Shown here: positions 62,401 to 64,000 of the stretch, piece after piece
Numbering within the stretch: position 1 is the first letter of the stretch
How the letters are laid out: every line of letters starts with the position of its first letter
DNA from: Schistosoma mansoni
Lineage: Eukaryota; Platyhelminthes; Trematoda; Strigeidida; Schistosomatidae
Assembly: GCF_000237925.1 (NCBI RefSeq)
Contig: NC_031502.1
Span: 27,967,951-28,031,950 of the forward strand
Reading direction: 5' to 3'
DNA length: 64,000 nucleotides
Position numbers and translations under genes: made by a program
The notes under the pieces: model-generated
What the model was told of the DNA's origin: nothing
Databases searched by the model: none
What the model saw: only the letters and a program-made list of their open reading frames with translations

Positions 62401-63031
62401 CTGTAACAAAGTGCTGTGTTCTCGATTTCACTTGAAAAAAGTAATTAATAACAAAAACTAATTGATTTACATTTTAGGTTTAATATCTATAGGAAGAAGA
62501 AAAGGTTTGACGTGTCAGACACTGTTATTCTTACTCTTTGATGTAGAAAATGAATTTTTTTATCAATTTAAGAATTTTGAGCATTCCAAAACGTTGTTGC
62601 TAATAGGCTTTCCATATAATGTAAGATAAAAGTCATTTATTTTTTTAACTTCGTGTAATAAAATGATAGTCATTTTGTGTATTCTGATTACTTCTGTCCT
62701 AAAGAAAGGTTACACAAAAAGATTTAAAGTAAACTAAAGATCGGTGTTTTACTGAATAGTTTTTCGAAAAGTGAACTAGGTAGTAGTCTAATTCATTGTA
62801 TTCGAAGAAGTACTCACAATGAATCGAAAACGAGAAGAATTATTTATTTTACCATAAAACTTCATGTATTTACAACATCGGACAATCCATTATCCTAACT
62901 ATAGTAATTAAGACGTTTGCTAAATACTGTAACAAGTAAAAGTATATGGACAAGTCAACCGGAATCGAGAATACGATTTTTAGGTTTGTGTGCGCGAAAT
63001 GTAAGTATAATTTAGAACGGGTAGTAGAAAT

Positions 63032-63046
63032 AACTAAGTTGAATAT
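63032..63046. repeat. 15-bp target-site duplication, left
   Basis: AACTAAGTTGAATAT, identical to 63516-63530. Confidence 0.85.
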
Positions 63047-63515
63047 TAATTATCAGAAGGGGTTTTGTGGAGATTTAGTATTTTTCATAGTTGAAAGCGT
63101 GAGTCAATTGAAGCTAGACCACCATGGAAAACCTGGAAACACTGGACGGCCGTTTCGTCCTATTATGGGACTCCTCAGCAGTGCGCATCCACGAACCCGC
63201 TCTCGCGAGATTCGAACCCAGGACCTACCAGTCTCGAGCCGAAGCCCTTAACCGATAGACCACTGAGCTGGCATCCAACGGTGTTAATGTCTAACTTCAA
63301 CTGATCCACGATGTTGAGCAACCATTCACCAATTGTCTTCAGTGAGTTCCTATCTCACAACAGACGTGGTTTTGAACTCCACTGGTCACTGCTTCTCACT
63401 AGAGCTCCTAGATATACTTCTCGAAGTCACTAGTGAGCATATGATTATATTAATTATCAGAAGGGGTTTTGTGGAGATTTAGTATTTTTCATAGCTTCAA
63501 TTGACTCACGCTTTC
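63047..63515 (-). mobile_element. tRNA-derived SINE with intact hammerhead, composite ends
   Basis: Minus-strand SINE between 15-bp target-site duplications. Box A is TGGTCTATCGG (63262-63252) and box B is GGTTCGAATC (63218-63209), spaced as in a tRNA. A hammerhead follows at 63186-63138, then a tail. The tail block (63047-63090) recurs as a direct copy at the 5' side (63451-63494). The outermost 5' bases (63515-63495) are an inverted copy of the sequence GTCAATTGAAG and neighbours found at 63091-63113. The insertion thus looks like part of a multimer, or the product of template switching. It is the best preserved member in the window. The 46-kb copy is older. Confidence 0.88.
63138..63186 (-). 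ncRNA. Hammerhead ribozyme, type I, apparently intact
   Basis: On the minus strand, CTGAGGA (63178-63172) fits CUGANGA, since position 7 is variable. Stem II GTCC/GGAC (63171-63168 with 63160-63157) closes a 7-nt loop. GAA is at 63156-63154. Stem III is AC/GT around GGCC (63153-63146). The cleavage triplet GTC ends at 63145. Stem I CACTG/CAGTG (63183-63179 with 63144-63140) is a perfect 5-bp helix abutting the core. Every conserved residue is present. The 2-bp stem III is as short as in known schistosome SM-alpha ribozymes, which may act best as dimers. Confidence 0.9.
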
Positions 63516-63530
63516 AACTAAGTTGAATAT
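63516..63530. repeat. 15-bp target-site duplication, right
   Basis: AACTAAGTTGAATAT, identical to 63032-63046. Confidence 0.85.
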
Positions 63531-64000
63531 ATTTAAAACGTTTAAAATTATAACGGGAAATTTTCTTTACATCCTTTAAGTTTAAAGCACTGATGGTGTT
63601 CAACGTACCAAATACTTAATTCTGTCTCCTTACATTGTATAAAACTAGCAAATATACACTACAATACCTATTCAGGGATATTACCTTAAATCCTAACCCT
63701 CGACTATTAATACTTAAACTGAATTTAACCTAGTGGCACTACATTTTAAGGATAAATTAGATAGAGTCTTCCGTATTTTTGAACGAAATCCACTCATTTA
63801 TATGGTGGCAGAGTATCTCTACGCCATACTTGATGTCATTTCGTGATAAAAACATCAACTTCAACTCCTAATCCTTATCTTAAACACTTGATACTAACCA
63901 AAAACAATGTGAGGACTCAAAAACCTATTTTGGTTATTTGAAGTGTTAGGAAAACAGATAATCTTTATCCATCGTGATGAGTTTTCAAGACGCTCTTTTA
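63531..64000. other. No gene called at window end
   Basis: A short plus-strand frame (about 63741-63849, containing VFRIFERNPLIYMVAEYLYA and a stop) has protein-like composition but no clear acceptor. It may belong to a repeat or to an exon cut from context. Confidence 0.35.

Noticed and set aside
1-64000. CRISPR arrays, bacterial operons, rRNA or functional tRNA genes, LTR retroelements
   Set aside because: The sequence is animal nuclear DNA. tRNA-like boxes belong to SINEs, and no long terminal repeats, protease or integrase motifs were seen.

Overview
The window looks like nuclear DNA of a schistosome (blood fluke, genus Schistosoma). It is AT-rich and gene-poor. Its host genes carry 5' micro-introns of 32-34 nt next to introns of kilobases, it holds two hammerhead-ribozyme SINEs of the SM-alpha type known from schistosomes, and it is full of decayed RTE-like and CR1-like LINEs. 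The species cannot be fixed from this window.

Layout. 1-6.1 kb: no gene seen. 6.1-7.85 kb: a 5'-truncated RTE insertion with target-site duplications, beside a decayed minus-strand LINE. 13.1-13.4 kb: a SINE with a hammerhead motif. 22.26-22.49 kb (minus): first coding exon of a PPP1R16/MYPT-like PP1 regulatory subunit. 27.75-27.92 kb (minus): a probable exon with one membrane helix. 28.3-30.2 kb: a CR1-like LINE relic. 30.6-31.6 kb (plus): a gene with a FAR1/WRKY-GCM1-type zinc-binding module and an RNase-H-like transposase segment, split by 33- and 34-nt introns. 31.7-34.8 kb: LINE remnants.

35.99-41.25 kb (minus): a complete five-exon CDK9 gene (420 aa), whose first two introns are only 33 and 32 nt. 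43.6-45.6 kb: an 800-bp direct duplication. 46 kb: a SINE with a decayed hammerhead. 50.2-55.7 kb: nested LINEs. A plus-strand RTE-like element (called LINE-A here) was interrupted by a 3.2-kb minus-strand RTE element flanked by a 13-bp target-site duplication. 57.27-57.42 kb: three 50-51 bp tandem units.

60.2-62.4 kb (minus): last exons of an unassigned coiled-coil-like gene, with a nearly identical 275-bp block on either side of one exon. 63.05-63.52 kb: a tRNA-derived SINE, bounded by a 15-bp target-site duplication, carrying an apparently intact hammerhead ribozyme.

Functionally, the firm host gene is CDK9, the catalytic subunit of P-TEFb. The other host genes are partial. The rest is a layered record of retroelement insertion. 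No operon or pathway links the genes.
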